Positions 28,795 to 38,325 are shown, numbered from the stretch's first letter. The stretch is DNA of 64,000 bases from Jhaorihella thermophila (GCF_900108275.1 NZ_FNVD01000001.1:124001-188000), one strand, 5' to 3'. Notes: generated by a model not told the origin, from the sequence alone. Numbers and translations: made by a program.

Positions 28795-30039
28795 ATGAAA
28801 CGCTATTCAGCCTTTGCCATCGCCCGCGAGGCCCTGCGCTATCACACCGGGTGGGAACGCGCCTGGACCTCGCCCGAGCCCAAGCGGCACTATGACGTGA
28901 TCATCATCGGCGCCGGCGGTCACGGGCTGGCCACCGCCTATTACCTGGGCAAGAACTACGGCATCACCAATGTCGCGGTTCTGGAAAAGGGCTGGCTGGG
29001 CGGCGGCAATACCGGGCGCAACACCACCATCATCCGGTCGAACTACCTGCAGGATCCCTCCGCCGCGATCTACGAAAAGGCGCGCGCGCTCTACGAGGAT
29101 CTCAGCCAGGATCTGAACTACAACCTGATGTTTTCCCCGCGCGGCGTGATGATGCTGGCCCAAACCCATCACGAGGTCCGCGGCTACAAGCGCACCGCCC
29201 ATGCCAATGCCCTGCAGGGGGTGAAAACCGAATGGATTTCCCCGCAGCGGGTCAAGGAACTGGTGCCGATCATCAATATCGACGGGCCGCGCTATCCGGT
29301 GCTGGGGGCGCTGTGGCAGGAACGCGGCGGCACGGCGCGGCACGACGCGGTGGCCTGGGGCTATGCGCGGGCCTGTTCGCGGATGGGGATGCATATCATC
29401 CAGAAATGCGAGGTTACCGGCATCCGGCGCGAGGGCGGCAAGGTCGCCGGCGTGGACACCACAAAGGGGCCGATCGACTGCAACAAGCTGGGGCTGGTGG
29501 TGGCGGGGCACTCGGGCGTGCTGGCGCAGATGGCCGGCTTCCGCCTGCCGGTCGAGAGCGTGGCGCTTCAGGCGCTGGTCAGCGAGCCGATCAAGCCCTG
29601 CATGGACGTGGTGGTGATGGCCAACACCGTGCATGGCTACATGAGCCAGTCCGACAAGGGCGAGATGGTGATCGGCGGCGGCGCGGACGGGTTCAACAAC
29701 TACACCCAGCGCGGCAGCTTCCACCATATCGAGGAAACCGTGCGCGCGCTGATCGAAACCTTCCCGATCATCAGCCGCCTCAAGATGCTGCGGCAATGGG
29801 GCGGGATCGTGGACATGACCGGCGACCGCAGCCCGATCCTTTCGAAAACCCCGGTGGAGAACATCTTCATCAACTGCGGCTGGGGTACCGGCGGGTTCAA
29901 GTCGATCCCCGGATCGGGCTGGGGTTTCGCCCAGCTCATGGCCACGGGCGATTCACCGCTCTGCCGGGCGTTTTCGCTCGACCGCTTCAAGGAAGGCCGC
30001 TTCATCGACGAAAGCGTCGCCGCCGGCGTGGCGCACTGA
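28795..30039 (+). CDS. soxB: Sarcosine oxidase beta subunit
   Basis: SoxB carries FAD and the covalent FMN of heterotetrameric sarcosine oxidase, which demethylates sarcosine to glycine and transfers the methyl group to tetrahydrofolate. The 414-residue protein has the dinucleotide fold VIIIGAGGHGLATAYY (glycines 39-44), GGNTGRNTTIIRSNY, and ARHDAVAWGY with His183, in the position of the FMN-linked histidine. The start at 28795 follows GGAAAGGA. It is the first gene of soxB-soxD-soxA-soxG. Confidence 0.96.
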   Translation: MKRYSAFAIAREALRYHTGWERAWTSPEPKRHYDVIIIGAGGHGLATAYYLGKNYGITNVAVLEKGWLGGGNTGRNTTIIRSNYLQDPSAAIYEKARALYEDLSQDLNYNLMFSPRGVMMLAQTHHEVRGYKRTAHANALQGVKTEWISPQRVKELVPIINIDGPRYPVLGALWQERGGTARHDAVAWGYARACSRMGMHIIQKCEVTGIRREGGKVAGVDTTKGPIDCNKLGLVVAGHSGVLAQMAGFRLPVESVALQALVSEPIKPCMDVVVMANTVHGYMSQSDKGEMVIGGGADGFNNYTQRGSFHHIEETVRALIETFPIISRLKMLRQWGGIVDMTGDRSPILSKTPVENIFINCGWGTGGFKSIPGSGWGFAQLMATGDSPLCRAFSLDRFKEGRFIDESVAAGVAH

Positions 30040-30066
30040 TGCGCGCGACAAGGAAAGGATGACGAC

Positions 30067-30396
30067 ATGCTGATCCTGCAATGCCCCTATTGCGGCATCG
30101 ACGCCGAGGAAACCGAACTGGCGCCGGGCGGCGAGGCGCATCTGAAACGCCACGGCCCCGGCTCCTCCGACGAGGACTTCCACGACTATCTCTTCGCGCG
30201 CGAGAACCCGCGCGGCGTGCATTTCGAACGCTGGCGCCACGCCAACGGCTGCGGCAAGTGGTTCCACGCCGCCCGCGACACCGCCACGCTCGAGGTTTTC
30301 GGCACCTATCCCGCCCAGACCACCGAGCCGCCCAAGGAGATCCGAGACGCGATCACCGCCCGCCGCCCCGGCTGGAGGTGGAGAGAGTTCTCCTGA
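30067..30396 (+). CDS. soxD: Sarcosine oxidase delta subunit
   Basis: SoxD is the small zinc-binding subunit of heterotetrameric sarcosine oxidase. The 109-residue protein has CPYCG at 6-10, and His58 and Cys62 in RHANGCGKWFH, matching the Cys2-His-Cys zinc site of known structures. It lies 27 bp after soxB. A dispersed class 2 repeat begins right after its TGA, before soxA. Confidence 0.95.
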   Translation: MLILQCPYCGIDAEETELAPGGEAHLKRHGPGSSDEDFHDYLFARENPRGVHFERWRHANGCGKWFHAARDTATLEVFGTYPAQTTEPPKEIRDAITARRPGWRWREFS

Positions 30397-30421
30397 TGCT
30401 TCTTTCTGGTTCCAAATACCC
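30397..30421 (-). repeat. Dispersed repeat, class 2 core (copy E) inside the sox operon
   Basis: The complement reads GGGTATTTG, GA, ACCAGAAAGAAGC(A), identical at all invariant positions to the other class 2 copies. It starts the base after the soxD TGA and ends 36 bases before soxA, antisense to the operon. The adjoining hairpin is weak in this copy. Confidence 0.8.
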
Positions 30422-30457
30422 AAATCCCGCCCTCACCCCATGCGAAAGGGTCGCCAA

Positions 30458-33400
30458 ATGAGCGCACGCATCGCCACCCAGGGCCGCCTGATCGACCGGT
30501 CGAAACCGATCACCTTCACCTTCAACGGCAAGCGCCTGCACGGGTTGCAAGGCGACACGCTCGCCTCGGCGCTGCTGGCCAACGACCAGATGCTGGTGGG
30601 CCGGTCCTACAAGTATCACCGCCCGCGCGGCATCCTCGCCTCGGGCGCGGAGGAACCCAACGCGCTGATGGGGCTGGGCGAAGGCGGAAAGTTCGAACCG
30701 AACCAGCGCGCCACCACGACCGAGCTCTACGACGGGCTCACCGCGCGCAGCCAGAACCACTGGCCCAGCCTGGAATTCGACGTGGGCCAGGTGAACGCGG
30801 CGCTGTCGCGCTTCTTTCCGGCGGGGTTCTACTACAAGACCTTCATGTGGCCGAAATCCTTCTGGGAAAAGGTCTATGAACCCGTCATCCGCCAGGCCGC
30901 GGGTCTGGGCGCGGTGCCCAAGGAGCGCGACGCCGACACCTACGAATACTTCTACGCCTTCACCGACATCCTCGTGATCGGCGGCGGGGTGGCCGGGCTT
31001 CAGGCGGCGAAGGCCGCCGCGCAGACGGGCGCCAAAGTGCTGGTGCTGGAACAGACCCCGCATTGGGGCGGCCGCGCGCCGGTGGATGGCGGCACCGTGG
31101 ATGGCGAGCCGGTGGAGGCCTTCGTCGAGCGGACCGTGGCCGAACTGTCGGCGATGGAGAACGTGACCCTGCGCACGCGTGCCATGGGGGCGGGGGTCTA
31201 TGACCACGGCTATGCGCTGGGCTATGAGCGGCTGACCGACCACGCGCCGCTGCTGGCTGGTCCGCGCCACCGGCTGTGGCGGATCCGGGCGAAGCGGATC
31301 ATTACCGCCACCGGCGCGATCGAGCGCACGCTGAGCTTTGCCGGCAACGACATTCCCGGCGTGATGCTGGCCTCGGCCATGCGCGACTATGTGGTGAATT
31401 ACGGCGTGGCCCCCGGCCAGCGGGTCGTGATCGCCACCAACAACGACGATGCCTACCGCACCGCTATCGCGCTCAAACAGGCTGGGATCGAGGTGCTGCG
31501 GGTGCTGGACGCGCGCAACTCGGGCGGCGGCGATCTGATGCGGCAGGCGCACGAGATGGGCATTCGCATCGACTGCGGCCGGGCGATCGCCAGGGTCAAG
31601 GGGGCCAAACGTGTGACCGGCGTCTCGGTCTGCGCCCATGACGGCGAGGGCGGCGCGCTGGAGGAGGTCGCCTGCGACGCGGTCGCCATGTCGGGCGGCT
31701 GGTCGCCGGTGGTTCATCTGTGGTCCCATTGCGGTGGCAAGCTGATCTGGGACGAAACCCAGGCCCATTTCCGCCCCGACCCGAACCGCCCGCCCACCGG
31801 CGCGGATGGCGAAGGCTTCGTGGTTCCCGCGGGCGCGGCCAATGGCGAGCTGATGCTGGATGCGGTGCTGTCGGATGCCGACGCCGCCGGCAAGCTGGCC
31901 GCCAAGGCGATCGGGTTCAAGCCCAAACGAGGCAAGGTGCCCCAGGGCGCCGGCCCCGAAGAGGCGCCGATGATGCCGGTCTGGCTGATGCCCGCGCGGG
32001 CCACCACGGCCCTGCGCAACAAGGCGTTCCTGGATTATCAGAACGACGTGAAAGTGTCCGATGTCCAGCTCGCGGCGCAGGAGGGCTATGAAAGCGTCGA
32101 GCATACCAAGCGTTATACCACGCTGGGCATGGCCACGGATCAGGGCAAGATCGCCAATATCAACGGGCTGGCGATCCTGGCCGACTCGCTCAATGCGCCG
32201 ATCCCGCAAGTGGGCACGACCACCTTCCGCCCGCCCTATACGCCGATCAGCATGGGCGCGATCGCGGGCGAGGCGCGCGGCGAGATCTTCCAGCCGCTGC
32301 GGCGCACGCCGATGCATGACTGGCACGACGAAAACGGCGCCGACTGGGAGCCGGTCGGCCACTGGCGGCGGCCCTATGCCTATGTGCGCCCTGGTGAAAG
32401 CGTGCATGACGCGGTGATGCGCGAGGTGAAGAACACCCGCGAAAAGCTCGGGCTTCTGGATGCCTCGACGCTGGGCAAGCTGATCGTGAAGGGCCGGGAT
32501 GCGGGGAAATTCCTCGACATGCTCTACACCAACATGATGAGCACGCTGAAGCCGGGCAAGTGCCGCTATGGGCTGATGTGTTCGGAAAACGGTTTTCTGA
32601 TCGACGATGGCGTGGTGGCGCGGATCGACGAGGACACCTTCTTGTGCCACACCACCACCGGCGGCGCGGACCGGATCCACGCCCATATGGAGGAATGGCT
32701 GCAGTGCGAATGGTGGGACTGGCAGGTCTATGTCGCCAACGTGACCGAGCAGTTCGCCCAGATCGCGGTGGTGGGGCCGAATGCGCGCAAGCTGTTGGAA
32801 AAGCTGGGCGGCATGGATGTTTCGAAAGACGCGCTGCCGTTCATGGAGTGGCGCGACGGACAGCTCGCAGGGTTCGACGTGCGGGTCTATCGGATCTCGT
32901 TCTCGGGCGAGCTGAGCTATGAGATTGCCGTTCCGGCGTGCCGGGGCCGCGCCTTCTGGGATCTGTTGCTGAAGGAGGGGGCCGAGTTCGGCGTGATGCC
33001 CTATGGCACCGAGGCGCTGCACATCATGCGGGCCGAGAAGGGCTTCATCATGATCGGGGACGAAACCGACGGCACGGTGATCCCGCAGGATCTGGGGCTG
33101 CACTGGGCGATCTCGAAGAAGAAGGACGACTACCTGGGCAAGCGGGCGCAGCAGCGGTCCCACATGACCGACCCGAACCGCTGGAAGCTGGTGGGGCTGG
33201 AAACGCTGGACGGTTCGGTCCTGCCCGATGGCGCCTATGCGGTGGCCGAAGGCGTGAACGAGAACGGCCAGCGCAATGTGCAGGGGCGGGTGACATCGAC
33301 CTATTTCTCGCCCACGCTGGGCCGCGGCATCGCGATGGGGCTGGTGCTGCACGGCCCCGACCGCATGGGCGAAGTGCTGGAGTTTCCGGGCACCGACGGC

Positions 33401-33469
33401 AAGGCCTTCAAGGCGAAGATCGTGAGCCCGGTCTTCTACGACAAGGACGGGGAGAAGCAGAATGTCTGA
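30458..33469 (+). CDS. soxA: Sarcosine oxidase alpha subunit
   Basis: The 1003-residue alpha subunit has an N-terminal ferredoxin-like fold (FTFNGKRLHGLQGDTLASALL), a NAD-binding Rossmann domain (ILVIGGGVAGLQAAKAAA, 172-189), and a C-terminal GcvT-like tetrahydrofolate-binding region (about 590-1000) with EWRDGQLAGFDVRVYRISFSG split across the aminomethyltransferase fold. It couples sarcosine oxidation to 5,10-methylene-THF formation. The start at 30458 follows AAAGGG. It overlaps soxG by 8 bp. A very long open frame on the opposite strand here is a composition shadow. Confidence 0.96.
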   Translation: MSARIATQGRLIDRSKPITFTFNGKRLHGLQGDTLASALLANDQMLVGRSYKYHRPRGILASGAEEPNALMGLGEGGKFEPNQRATTTELYDGLTARSQNHWPSLEFDVGQVNAALSRFFPAGFYYKTFMWPKSFWEKVYEPVIRQAAGLGAVPKERDADTYEYFYAFTDILVIGGGVAGLQAAKAAAQTGAKVLVLEQTPHWGGRAPVDGGTVDGEPVEAFVERTVAELSAMENVTLRTRAMGAGVYDHGYALGYERLTDHAPLLAGPRHRLWRIRAKRIITATGAIERTLSFAGNDIPGVMLASAMRDYVVNYGVAPGQRVVIATNNDDAYRTAIALKQAGIEVLRVLDARNSGGGDLMRQAHEMGIRIDCGRAIARVKGAKRVTGVSVCAHDGEGGALEEVACDAVAMSGGWSPVVHLWSHCGGKLIWDETQAHFRPDPNRPPTGADGEGFVVPAGAANGELMLDAVLSDADAAGKLAAKAIGFKPKRGKVPQGAGPEEAPMMPVWLMPARATTALRNKAFLDYQNDVKVSDVQLAAQEGYESVEHTKRYTTLGMATDQGKIANINGLAILADSLNAPIPQVGTTTFRPPYTPISMGAIAGEARGEIFQPLRRTPMHDWHDENGADWEPVGHWRRPYAYVRPGESVHDAVMREVKNTREKLGLLDASTLGKLIVKGRDAGKFLDMLYTNMMSTLKPGKCRYGLMCSENGFLIDDGVVARIDEDTFLCHTTTGGADRIHAHMEEWLQCEWWDWQVYVANVTEQFAQIAVVGPNARKLLEKLGGMDVSKDALPFMEWRDGQLAGFDVRVYRISFSGELSYEIAVPACRGRAFWDLLLKEGAEFGVMPYGTEALHIMRAEKGFIMIGDETDGTVIPQDLGLHWAISKKKDDYLGKRAQQRSHMTDPNRWKLVGLETLDGSVLPDGAYAVAEGVNENGQRNVQGRVTSTYFSPTLGRGIAMGLVLHGPDRMGEVLEFPGTDGKAFKAKIVSPVFYDKDGEKQNV

Positions 33470-34043
33470 TGCGGTCAGCGCGCTGAAGGGCGCGTCTTTC
33501 GATGGCCTTGTCCGGGTCGAGGAGTGCGGCCTGCAGGGGATGATCACGCTGCGCGGGGATCTGTCGAACCGCGCGGTGGCCAAGGCGGCGACCTCGGTCA
33601 GCGGGCAGAAGATGCCGGGGCAGAACCGTGCCAATGTGGCCGGAGAAAGCGGCATCTGCTGGATGTCGCCGGACGAGCTGCTGGTTCTGGTGCCGTATTC
33701 CGAGGCGGGCGCGGCGGTGGAGAAGATGACCGCCACGCTGGGCAAGGTGCATTCGCTGGCGGTGAACGTGTCGGATGCGCGCGCGGTGTTCCGGTTGTCG
33801 GGACCGGCGGCGCGGGACGTGCTGGCCAAGCTGTGCCCGGTGGATCTGTCGCCCGAGGCCTTCGGGCCGGGCCAGTTCCGCCGCACCCGGCTGGCGCAGG
33901 TGCCGGCGGCGTTCTGGATGGACGATGCGGAGACGTTCCGCATCGTCTGTTTCCGCTCGGTCGCGCAATATGTGTTCGATCTGCTGAAGGCGGCGGCGCA
34001 TCCGGCGGCGGCGGTGGGCTATCACACGTCCGTGGGCGGGTGA
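33462..34043 (+). CDS. soxG: Sarcosine oxidase gamma subunit
   Basis: SoxG is the third-largest subunit; it stabilises the complex and resembles a folate-binding GcvT fragment. The 193-residue protein has the typical ALKGASFDG start, DLSNRAVAKAATSV, CWMSPDELLVLVP, SLAVNVSDARAVFRLSGPAARDVLAKLCPVDL (noted here in parts), and FRRTRLAQVPAAFW. The ATG lies within the end of soxA (8-bp overlap). Multiple hairpins and a class 1 repeat follow. Confidence 0.92.
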   Translation: MSDAVSALKGASFDGLVRVEECGLQGMITLRGDLSNRAVAKAATSVSGQKMPGQNRANVAGESGICWMSPDELLVLVPYSEAGAAVEKMTATLGKVHSLAVNVSDARAVFRLSGPAARDVLAKLCPVDLSPEAFGPGQFRRTRLAQVPAAFWMDDAETFRIVCFRSVAQYVFDLLKAAAHPAAAVGYHTSVGG

Positions 34044-34059
34044 ACGCGGGTGTCGGACC

Positions 34060-34199
34060 GGCGGGGCCGGTCCGACCGGTGCGAGGGGCGCTGCCCGTTG
34101 CGCCAAAGGCGCACCGAGTCCGTAGCGCCAAAGGCGCACAAGGGATGCGAGGGGCGCTGCCCCTCGCGCTCCCCGGAGTATTTTCGGGCAAGATGAAGG
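34060..34199 (+). repeat. Hairpin array ending in a class 1 core (copy B)
   Basis: Downstream of soxG lie, in order: a GGACCGG/CCGGTCC-type stem, a partial unit TGCGAGGGGCGCTGCCC, two exact 15-bp copies of the palindrome-bearing GCGCCAAAGGCGCAC (34100-34114 and 34125-34139), a full 9-bp stem GCGAGGGGC/GCCCCTCGC (34147-34167), and the core CCCCGGAGTATTTTC then GGGCAAGATGAAGG (34171-34199). It separates two convergent operons. The stem-core segment is nearly identical to copy C. Confidence 0.8.
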
Positions 34200-34218
34200 G
34201 GACGGGGGGACGTCTCCC

Positions 34219-34563
34219 TCAGAGGAGTGACAGGACGTTTTCCGGCGGGCGGCCGATGACGGCCTTGCCGTCGCGGATCGCAAGGGGACGTTCGATCAGG
34301 ATCGGATGCGCCGCCATCGCCGCGATCAGGGTGTCGTCGTCGTCGGACTTGTTCAGACCCAGTTCGCGGAAGCGTTTTTCCCCTGGGCGCATCATCTCGA
34401 TCGCCGGCGGGTTGCCCAGCGCGGCACGGGCGGCGCGGATTTCGTCCTCGGTCGGTGGTTCGTCCAGGTAACGGCGCACCTTCACCTCCGCGCCGCGTTC
34501 CTTGAGCAATGCAAGCGCCGCGCGGGATTTCGAGCAGCGCGGGTTGTGCCAGAGTTCGATCAT
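34219..34563 (-). CDS. arsC: Arsenate reductase (glutaredoxin-dependent), ArsC family
   Basis: The 114-residue thioredoxin-fold protein has the ArsC active site [13 protein letters not shown] (Cys10) and the arginines in [13 protein letters not shown] and [16 protein letters not shown]. It reduces arsenate to arsenite with glutathione and glutaredoxin, although many family members have no proven arsenate role. The ATG at 34563 gives a 4-bp ATGA overlap with pyrD and ideal spacing from GGGAG; an ATG two codons upstream is too close to that site. No ars regulator or efflux gene is nearby. Confidence 0.88.
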   Translation of the reverse strand: MIELWHNPRCSKSRAALALLKERGAEVKVRRYLDEPPTEDEIRAARAALGNPPAIEMMRPGEKRFRELGLNKSDDDDTLIAAMAAHPILIERPLAIRDGKAVIGRPPENVLSLL

Positions 34564-35621
34564 GTCCATGTCTCCCTGTCGGTGCCGACGGCTTCGGCCA
34601 CGTTGGCGAAACCGTCGCGCTGCAACAGCCGGTCCAGCCCGCGGGCGATCTCGGCTGCCAGCGACAGGCCGCCATAGACCAGCGCGGTATAGAGCTGCAC
34701 GGCGCAGGCGCCGGCGCGGATCTTGGCATAGGCGTCCTCGGCCGAGCCGATCCCGCCCACCCCGATCAGCGGTATCGCGCCATCGGTCATCACCGAGAGT
34801 TTCGCCAGCACGCGGGTCGATTTTTCGAACAGAGGCGCGCCGGACAGCCCGCCTTTTTCGCCGGCATGGGGGGCGCGCAGGCCGGTGCGGTCCAGAGTGG
34901 TGTTGGTGGCGATGATCGCGTCGAGGCCGCTGTCGCGGGCCACCTCGGCGATGTCCTGCAGTTCGGCATCGGTCAGGTCGGGGGCGATCTTCAGAAACAC
35001 CGGGATCGGGCGGGTGAGACGGTCGCGCGTCTCCATCACCCCGTGCAAGAGCGCGCCCAGCGCGTCCTTGCCCTGCAGGTCGCGCAGTTTCTCGGTATTG
35101 GGGGAGGAGACGTTGACGGTGGCGAAATCCAGCCATTGCCCGCAGCGGGCCAAAACGCGGGCATAGTCGCCGGCGCGGTCGGTGCTGTCCTTGTTGGCGC
35201 CGAGGTTCAGGCCGATCACAGCGTTCTTCGGTCGCCGGGCAAGGCGTGCGGCGACCGCCTCCATCCCATCATTGTTGAAACCGAAGCGGTTGATCGCCGC
35301 CCGGTCCCGGGTCAGACGGAAAAGACGGGGGCGCGGATTGCCGGGCTGGGGGCGGGGGGTCACCGCGCCGACCTCGATGAAGCCGAAGCCGGAACGGGAG
35401 AGCGGCACCAGCGCCTCGGCATTCTTGTCGAAGCCTGCCGCCAGCCCGACCGGGTTCGGCAGGTCCAGCCCCGCAAGCCGCGTGCGCAGGCGGGGCGAGG
35501 TGACGGGCCCCGGCTGCGGGGTCAGGCCCAGTTGCAGGGCGCGGATCGCCAGCCGGTGTCCGGTTTCCGGGTCGAGGCAGCGCAGCGCCGCCAGCCCCGC
35601 GCGTTCCATGATCGTGGGCAT
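34560..35621 (-). CDS. pyrD: Dihydroorotate dehydrogenase (quinone), class 2
   Basis: PyrD oxidises dihydroorotate to orotate, passing electrons to the membrane quinone pool. The 353-residue FMN barrel has the N-terminal helical extension of class 2 enzymes, [61 protein letters not shown] (with the catalytic Ser), and [21 protein letters not shown]. It overlaps the DUF1330 gene upstream by one base and arsC downstream by 4 bp. Confidence 0.96.
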   Translation of the reverse strand: MPTIMERAGLAALRCLDPETGHRLAIRALQLGLTPQPGPVTSPRLRTRLAGLDLPNPVGLAAGFDKNAEALVPLSRSGFGFIEVGAVTPRPQPGNPRPRLFRLTRDRAAINRFGFNNDGMEAVAARLARRPKNAVIGLNLGANKDSTDRAGDYARVLARCGQWLDFATVNVSSPNTEKLRDLQGKDALGALLHGVMETRDRLTRPIPVFLKIAPDLTDAELQDIAEVARDSGLDAIIATNTTLDRTGLRAPHAGEKGGLSGAPLFEKSTRVLAKLSVMTDGAIPLIGVGGIGSAEDAYAKIRAGACAVQLYTALVYGGLSLAAEIARGLDRLLQRDGFANVAEAVGTDRETWT

Positions 35622-36055
35622 CAGCCGAACACCTCTCCGGCCTCGGCGGTGGCGCAGCGGATCAGGCGCGAGGTCAGCACCGCCGCCTGCCGGTGCACTA
35701 CGGCCTGCCGGTAGTCGGGGTCCGTCACCATCTGCAGGAAGGCGTGCGCCGAGGGGTAACGCGCGACGAAGCAGTGATCCCAGCGTTCGTCGCCCGGCCC
35801 GATCAGCGTGGTCTGGAATTCACCGCGCCAGACGATCCGCCCGCCCACGCGGGCGAAGACGGGGCCGCTTTCGGCGCCGTAACGGGCATAGGCGTCGGCG
35901 CCGGTCAGCCCCTTGCCCGCCAGGTCGTGCCCGTCGGGATAGGCGGCCAGATCGCGCAGGCGCACAAGGTTCAGCATGTCGATCGGCAGGTCGCGGTCGA
36001 GCGCCTTGAAGGCTTCGAACTGCGCGCGGTCGGGGTCGATAAAGGCGTCGGTCAT
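35621..36055 (-). CDS. DUF1330 domain protein
   Basis: The 144-residue protein shows the DUF1330 ferredoxin-like pattern: [39 protein letters not shown] (in parts), and the C-terminal [30 protein letters not shown] region. The function is unknown; related folds include EthD-like and monooxygenase-like small enzymes. Its TGA shares a base with the pyrD ATG, and its ATG overlaps the DUF952 stop by 4 bp. Confidence 0.85.
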   Translation of the reverse strand: MTDAFIDPDRAQFEAFKALDRDLPIDMLNLVRLRDLAAYPDGHDLAGKGLTGADAYARYGAESGPVFARVGGRIVWRGEFQTTLIGPGDERWDHCFVARYPSAHAFLQMVTDPDYRQAVVHRQAAVLTSRLIRCATAEAGEVFG

Positions 36056-36390
36056 TGCAGATCCTCCGGGAAGCGATGGATGCCGTCGACAAGGGGCAGC
36101 GGCTTGGCCCACAGCACCTCGGCCAGCCGTAACCTGCGGTAGAGGTGCGGGAACAGCGCGCCGCCCCGCGACGGTTCCCATCTCAGCGCCTCGCCCAGCG
36201 TTTCGGCATCGACCGCCAGCAGCACCAGCCCGTCTTCGCCGGCGAAATGTTTCGCCGCCGTTTCGGCCACCTGTTCGGCGGTGGAGAAGTGAATGAAGCC
36301 GTCGGCCAGATCGACCGGGGCGCCGGCGGTCTCGCCCGCCTCTTGCAGCGCCGCCCATTCGGGGGCGCGGAATATCTTGTAGATCAGCAT
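36052..36390 (-). CDS. DUF952 domain protein
   Basis: The 112-residue protein has the DUF952 (PF06108) pattern: MLIYKIFRAPEWAALQEAG, LADGFIHFSTAEQVAETAAKHF in the core, and VDGIHRFP at the end. The GFIH..ST motif resembles ADP-ribosyl-transferase-like folds, but no reaction is established. It is the first gene of DUF952-DUF1330-pyrD-arsC, all overlapping. Confidence 0.85.
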   Translation of the reverse strand: MLIYKIFRAPEWAALQEAGETAGAPVDLADGFIHFSTAEQVAETAAKHFAGEDGLVLLAVDAETLGEALRWEPSRGGALFPHLYRRLRLAEVLWAKPLPLVDGIHRFPEDLQ

Positions 36391-36515
36391 GGATAGGGTG
36401 ATGCCCCGGCGGCGGCGCGTTTTCAACCCGGAACGCGGTTGCCCCGACACGATCTTTGACAGGGCCGTCATTGCCGCGCAGGATCAGCGCATAACAACTA
36501 AACGGGGAGATTTCC

Positions 36516-38090
36516 ATGTTCAAGCCATTGCTGGCCTCTTGTGCGGCGCTGGCCATTTCCGCCACTGCCGCCACGGCCGACTACAAGCTGACGATCCTGC
36601 ACACCAACGATTTCCATTCGCGGATCGAGCCGATCAACAAATACGACAGTGGCTGCAAGCCCGAGGACAACGCGGCCGGAAAATGCTTTGGCGGCTCGGC
36701 CCGGCTGATGACCGCGATCGCGCAGGCGCGGCAGAGGTCGAACAATTCGATTCTCGTGGACGGGGGCGACCAGTTCCAGGGCTCGCTGTTCTACACCTAT
36801 TACAAGGGCAAGGTCGCGGCCGAAATGATGAACCGCATGGGCTATGACGCGATGACCGTGGGCAACCACGAATTCGACGACGGGCCAGAGGTGCTGCGCG
36901 GCTTCATGGATGCGGTAGAGTTCCCGGTGCTGATGTCCAATGCCGACGTGAGCGCCGAGGAGGTGCTGGCCACCAAGATCCTGAAATCGACGGTGATCGA
37001 GCGGGGCGGAGAGAAGCTGGGGCTCATTGGGCTCACGCCCGAGGATACCGATGAGCTGTCCTCGCCCGGACCCAACGTGCATTTCACCGATCCCGTCCCG
37101 GCCGTGCAGGCCGAGGTGGACAGGCTGACGGCGCAGGGCGTGAACAAAATCATCGTGCTCAGCCATTCCGGCTATGACGTGGACAAGCGCGTGGCAGCCG
37201 GGGCGCGGGGCGTGGACGTGATCGTGGGCGGGCATTCGCATACGCTGCTGTCCAACACCTCCGACCGCGCCAAAGGGCCTTACCCGACCATGGTGAACGG
37301 CGTGGCGATCGTGCAGGCCTATGCCTATGGCAAGTTCCTGGGCGAGCTGAACGTGACCTTTGACGATGCCGGCAATCTGACCGAGGCGGTGGGTGAGCCG
37401 CTGATCATGGACGTCTCCATCACCGAGGACGCGCAGGTCGTGGCGCGGGTGCAGGAACTGGCGCAGCCGCTCGAAGAGATCCGGCAGAAGGTGATCGCCC
37501 GGGCCGCGTCCGCGATCGAGGGCAGCCGCGATATCTGCCGGGTGCAGGAATGCGCGATGGGGAATCTGGTGGCCGATGCGATGCTGGATCGCGTTGCCGA
37601 CCAGGGCGTGCAGATCGCCATCATGAACTCGGGCGGCCTGCGCGCGAGCATCGACGCCGGGCCGATCACCATGGGCGAAGTGCTGACCGTTCTGCCGTTC
37701 CAGAACACGCTCTCGACCTTCCAGATCAGCGGCCAGGGGATCATCGACGCGCTGGAAAACGGCATGAGCCAGGTCGAGGAAGTCAAGGGCCGCTTTCCGC
37801 AGGTGGCGGGGATGCGCTTTGCCTGGGATCCCGCGCAGCCGCCGGGCAGCCGCATCGTCGAGGTGTTGGTCAAGACGGATGACGGATACGTTCCGATCGA
37901 CCCCAAGGCGACCTATCTCGTGGTGACCAACAATTATGTTCGCAACGGTGGCGACGGCTACAAGATGTTCGCCGGCGACGACAAGGACGCGTATGACTAC
38001 GGACCCGATCTGGCCGATGTGGTGGCCGAATACCTGGCCGCGAACCAGCCCTACAAGCCCTTCACCGAAAACCGGATCGTCCGGAAGTGA
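36516..38090 (+). CDS. Secreted bifunctional 5'-nucleotidase / metallophosphatase
   Basis: The 524-residue protein has a signal peptide (MFKPLLASCAALAISATAATA), a metallophosphatase domain with LHTNDFHS (Asp32, His34), VDGGDQFQGS, VGNHEFDDG and VGGHSHTLL, and a C-terminal 5'-nucleotidase domain (about 345-510) with NSGGLRASIDAG and VVTNNYVRNGGDGY. It dephosphorylates extracytoplasmic nucleotides to recover phosphate and nucleosides. The ATG at 36516 follows GGGGAGA. It is monocistronic. Confidence 0.93.
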   Translation: MFKPLLASCAALAISATAATADYKLTILHTNDFHSRIEPINKYDSGCKPEDNAAGKCFGGSARLMTAIAQARQRSNNSILVDGGDQFQGSLFYTYYKGKVAAEMMNRMGYDAMTVGNHEFDDGPEVLRGFMDAVEFPVLMSNADVSAEEVLATKILKSTVIERGGEKLGLIGLTPEDTDELSSPGPNVHFTDPVPAVQAEVDRLTAQGVNKIIVLSHSGYDVDKRVAAGARGVDVIVGGHSHTLLSNTSDRAKGPYPTMVNGVAIVQAYAYGKFLGELNVTFDDAGNLTEAVGEPLIMDVSITEDAQVVARVQELAQPLEEIRQKVIARAASAIEGSRDICRVQECAMGNLVADAMLDRVADQGVQIAIMNSGGLRASIDAGPITMGEVLTVLPFQNTLSTFQISGQGIIDALENGMSQVEEVKGRFPQVAGMRFAWDPAQPPGSRIVEVLVKTDDGYVPIDPKATYLVVTNNYVRNGGDGYKMFAGDDKDAYDYGPDLADVVAEYLAANQPYKPFTENRIVRK

Positions 38091-38093
38091 GGA

Positions 38094-38312
38094 TCAGGCG
38101 ATTTCGGGCCAAGGCGCCGGGTCGAGCCATTTCATGAACGGCGCCGGCATTTGCGGATGCTGGCGCCAGTGCCGCCCGACCGAGAGGGAATGAACCGGCC
38201 GGCGCAGCTGAACGGCACTTGCCGTGAGGATCTGCCCGGCTTCCGCTCCGTCCTGCACGGGGCAGTAGAATGCGCAGCGGAACGCAACCGGCGTGCCGTT
38301 TCGCCCAGCCAT
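38094..38312 (-). CDS. Possible small hypothetical protein (72 aa)
   Basis: An open frame MAGRNGTPVAFRC...KWLDPAPWPEIA has coding-like GC bias at third positions and fills the gap between the 5'-nucleotidase and the SRAP gene. It has no clear ribosome-binding site and no family I recognise. It would be divergent from the SRAP gene, 14 bp apart. It may be real or a chance frame. Confidence 0.35.
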   Translation of the reverse strand: MAGRNGTPVAFRCAFYCPVQDGAEAGQILTASAVQLRRPVHSLSVGRHWRQHPQMPAPFMKWLDPAPWPEIA

Positions 38313-38325
38313 GGCGTGGACAAGA

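Noticed and set aside
30353-33943. A nearly 1200-codon open frame antisense to soxA and soxG
   Set aside because: Long shadow frames are expected opposite GC-rich genes. It has repetitive His/Arg/Gly-rich composition, no domain, and lies wholly over clearly conserved sox genes.
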